Shown here piece after piece: positions 6,364 to 7,024 of a DNA stretch of 7,024 nucleotides. The DNA lies in contig DATHTJ010000040.1 in the NCBI GenBank assembly GCA_035463315.1, forward strand, positions 1 through 7,024, written 5' to 3'. The notes beneath the pieces were generated by a model that was given only the letters and a program-made list of their open reading frames with translations, was not told the origin of the DNA and ran no database searches. Positions within the stretch are counted from its first letter, which is position 1. Each line of letters starts with the position of its first letter. The position numbers and the translations under genes are program-made. The DNA is from GCA-003244245 sp035463315 (GTDB lineage: Bacteria; Actinomycetota; Actinomycetes; Mycobacteriales; Pseudonocardiaceae).

Positions 6364-6369
6364 TAGACT
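6364..6369 (+). promoter_or_regulatory. Candidate -10 element for the gyrA remnant (TAGACT)
   Basis: TAGACT matches the actinobacterial housekeeping -10 pattern TANNNT and lies 47 bases before the TTG start. There is no recognisable TTGACA-like box about 17 bases upstream, so the call rests on the -10 alone. Confidence 0.35.
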
Positions 6370-6416
6370 GGCTGTGTTGTGCGCACGTCAGCGGCCATTG
6401 AAGGGAACCGAACTCC

Positions 6417-7024
6417 TTGACCGAGATCATCCTGCCGCCGGACGGGGACCGGATCGAGCCGGTCGACATCCAGCAGGAGATGCAGCGCTCCTACATCGAC
6501 TACGCGATGAGCGTGATCGTCGGACGGGCGCTGCCGCTGGTCGAGGACGGGCTCTAGCCGGTGCACCGGCGCGTCCTGTACTCGATGGGCGAAAACGGCT
6601 TCCGGCCCGACCGGTCGTTCGTCAAGTGCGCGCGCGTCGTCGGCGAGGTGATGGGCAACTACCACCCGCACGGCGACAGCTCGATCTACGACGCGCTCGT
6701 GCGGCTGGCCCAGCCCTGGTCGCTGCGCTACCCGCTGATCGACGGGCAGGGCAACTTCGGCTCGCGGGGCAACGACCCGCCCGCGGCCATGAGGTACTGT
6801 GTTCCGGGCGATTCTCGTGTCCGGATGGCCGACGGCTCGTCGATTCGAATCGGCGACATCGTTCCGGACGCACCACCGAACAGCGACCACCCGGTCGATC
6901 TCAAGGTGCTCGACCGCAGTGGCGATCCCGTGCGCGCGGAGATGCTGTTCCACTCGGGCGACCACCCGACGCTGCGTGTGTCGACCGTCGAGGGCTACGA
7001 GCTGACGGGCACCCGCAATCACCC
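6417..7024 (+). pseudogene. gyrA: DNA gyrase subunit A, 5' part, with an in-frame TAG at codon 47 and interrupted by an intein; runs off the right edge
   Basis: GyrA is the DNA-cleaving subunit of gyrase. The TTG at 6417 is the only usable start: an in-frame TGA lies at 6399-6401, and AAGGGA (6401-6406) is 10 nt upstream. The reading begins MTEIILPPDGDRIEPVDIQQ, then SYIDYAMSVIVGRALP, classic GyrA N-terminus. At codon 47 (6555-6557) TAG replaces the near-invariant Lys of DGLKPVHRR; the frame stays open afterwards. Other changes hit strongly conserved sites: ALPLVEDG instead of the usual ALPEVRDG, and GSRGNDPPAAMRY instead of GSPGNDPAAAMRY. The quinolone-region block GDSSIYDALVRLAQPW and the catalytic Tyr (codon 127, 6795-6797) are kept. 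Intein sequence begins at the next codon. No gyrB precedes it, unlike the usual gyrB-gyrA pair. I infer a displaced, inactivated duplicate. A sequencing error, TAG readthrough or re-initiation at GTG 6561-6563 remain possible. Confidence 0.85.
6798..7024 (+). mobile_element. GyrA intein, N-terminal part (splicing blocks A and B), continuing past the right edge
   Basis: Cys1 (TGT, 6798-6800) directly follows the catalytic Tyr of GyrA, the known insertion point of mycobacterial GyrA inteins. Block A reads CVPGDSRVRMADG, then IRIGDIVP. Further on come PNSDHPVDLKVLDRSG and LFHSGDHP, resembling the Mycobacterium xenopi GyrA intein. Block B is present as TGTRNHP, with the Thr and His needed for the first N-S acyl shift. 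The nucleophile and block-B residues are intact, so the visible half shows no damage, in contrast to the host exon. Whether a homing endonuclease or the C-terminal splice blocks exist lies outside the window. The reading frame is the same as that of gyrA. Confidence 0.88.

Larger units (their letters stand above)
6125..6416. other. Divergent intergenic region between ugd and the gyrA remnant
   Basis: No gene is visible in these 292 bases. It should hold the promoter of the minus-strand exopolysaccharide operon and that of gyrA. I could not place a convincing -35/-10 pair for ugd. A palindrome (6181-6194) lies about 57-70 bases before the ugd start, and a TAGACT box (6364-6369) precedes gyrA. 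Confidence 0.6.

Noticed and set aside
6153..7022. Minus-strand open frame opposite the gyrA remnant
   Set aside because: The plus strand has unmistakable GyrA and intein motifs; the antisense translation is compositional noise.
1..7024. CRISPR array, tRNA, rRNA, insertion-sequence ends or transposase
   Set aside because: I read both strands for spaced direct repeats, tRNA arms, rRNA motifs and transposase motifs and saw none.

Overview
The window comes from a high-GC Gram-positive bacterium, most likely an actinomycete. The evidence is strongly GC-biased third codon positions, GTG and TTG starts, a lipoprotein signal, an actinobacterial-type UDP-glucose dehydrogenase, and a GyrA intein resembling the mycobacterial one. 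I cannot name a genus from the sequence alone.

Layout. (1) Positions 1-403 hold debris. A C-terminal piece of a RhuM-family protein reads into the window from the left in frame 1. It joins, out of frame and near base 210, the last ~60 codons of what looks like a TPR protein, which ends at 403. (2) Positions 404-598 are noncoding with several hairpins, one placed to terminate the operon that arrives from the right. (3) Positions 599-6124 hold a compact four-gene operon on the minus strand. In transcription order it encodes a UDP-glucose 6-dehydrogenase (6124-4709), a processive family-2 glycosyltransferase (4679-3369), a double-anchored membrane parallel beta-helix protein (3366-1651), and a beta-helix lipoprotein (1654-599). 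Gaps are 29 bp, 2 bp and a 4-bp GTGA overlap, so the last three genes look translationally coupled. (4) Positions 6125-6416 are a divergent intergenic region with a 14-bp palindrome and a TAGACT -10-like box. (5) From 6417 to the right edge, plus strand, runs the 5' part of a gyrA gene with an in-frame TAG at codon 47 and an intein starting directly after the catalytic tyrosine. No gyrB lies upstream, so this looks like a displaced, decaying extra copy.

How the genes work together (inference). The dehydrogenase would supply UDP-glucuronate. The synthase would polymerise it, perhaps with a second sugar, and move the chain across the membrane. The two beta-helix proteins would bind, epimerise, cleave or anchor the chain outside the cell. 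The plan parallels hyaluronan (hasA/hasB) and alginate (algD/alg8/algG) loci but is neither. It is the best candidate here for an uncharacterised system: an actinobacterial uronic-acid exopolysaccharide pathway.
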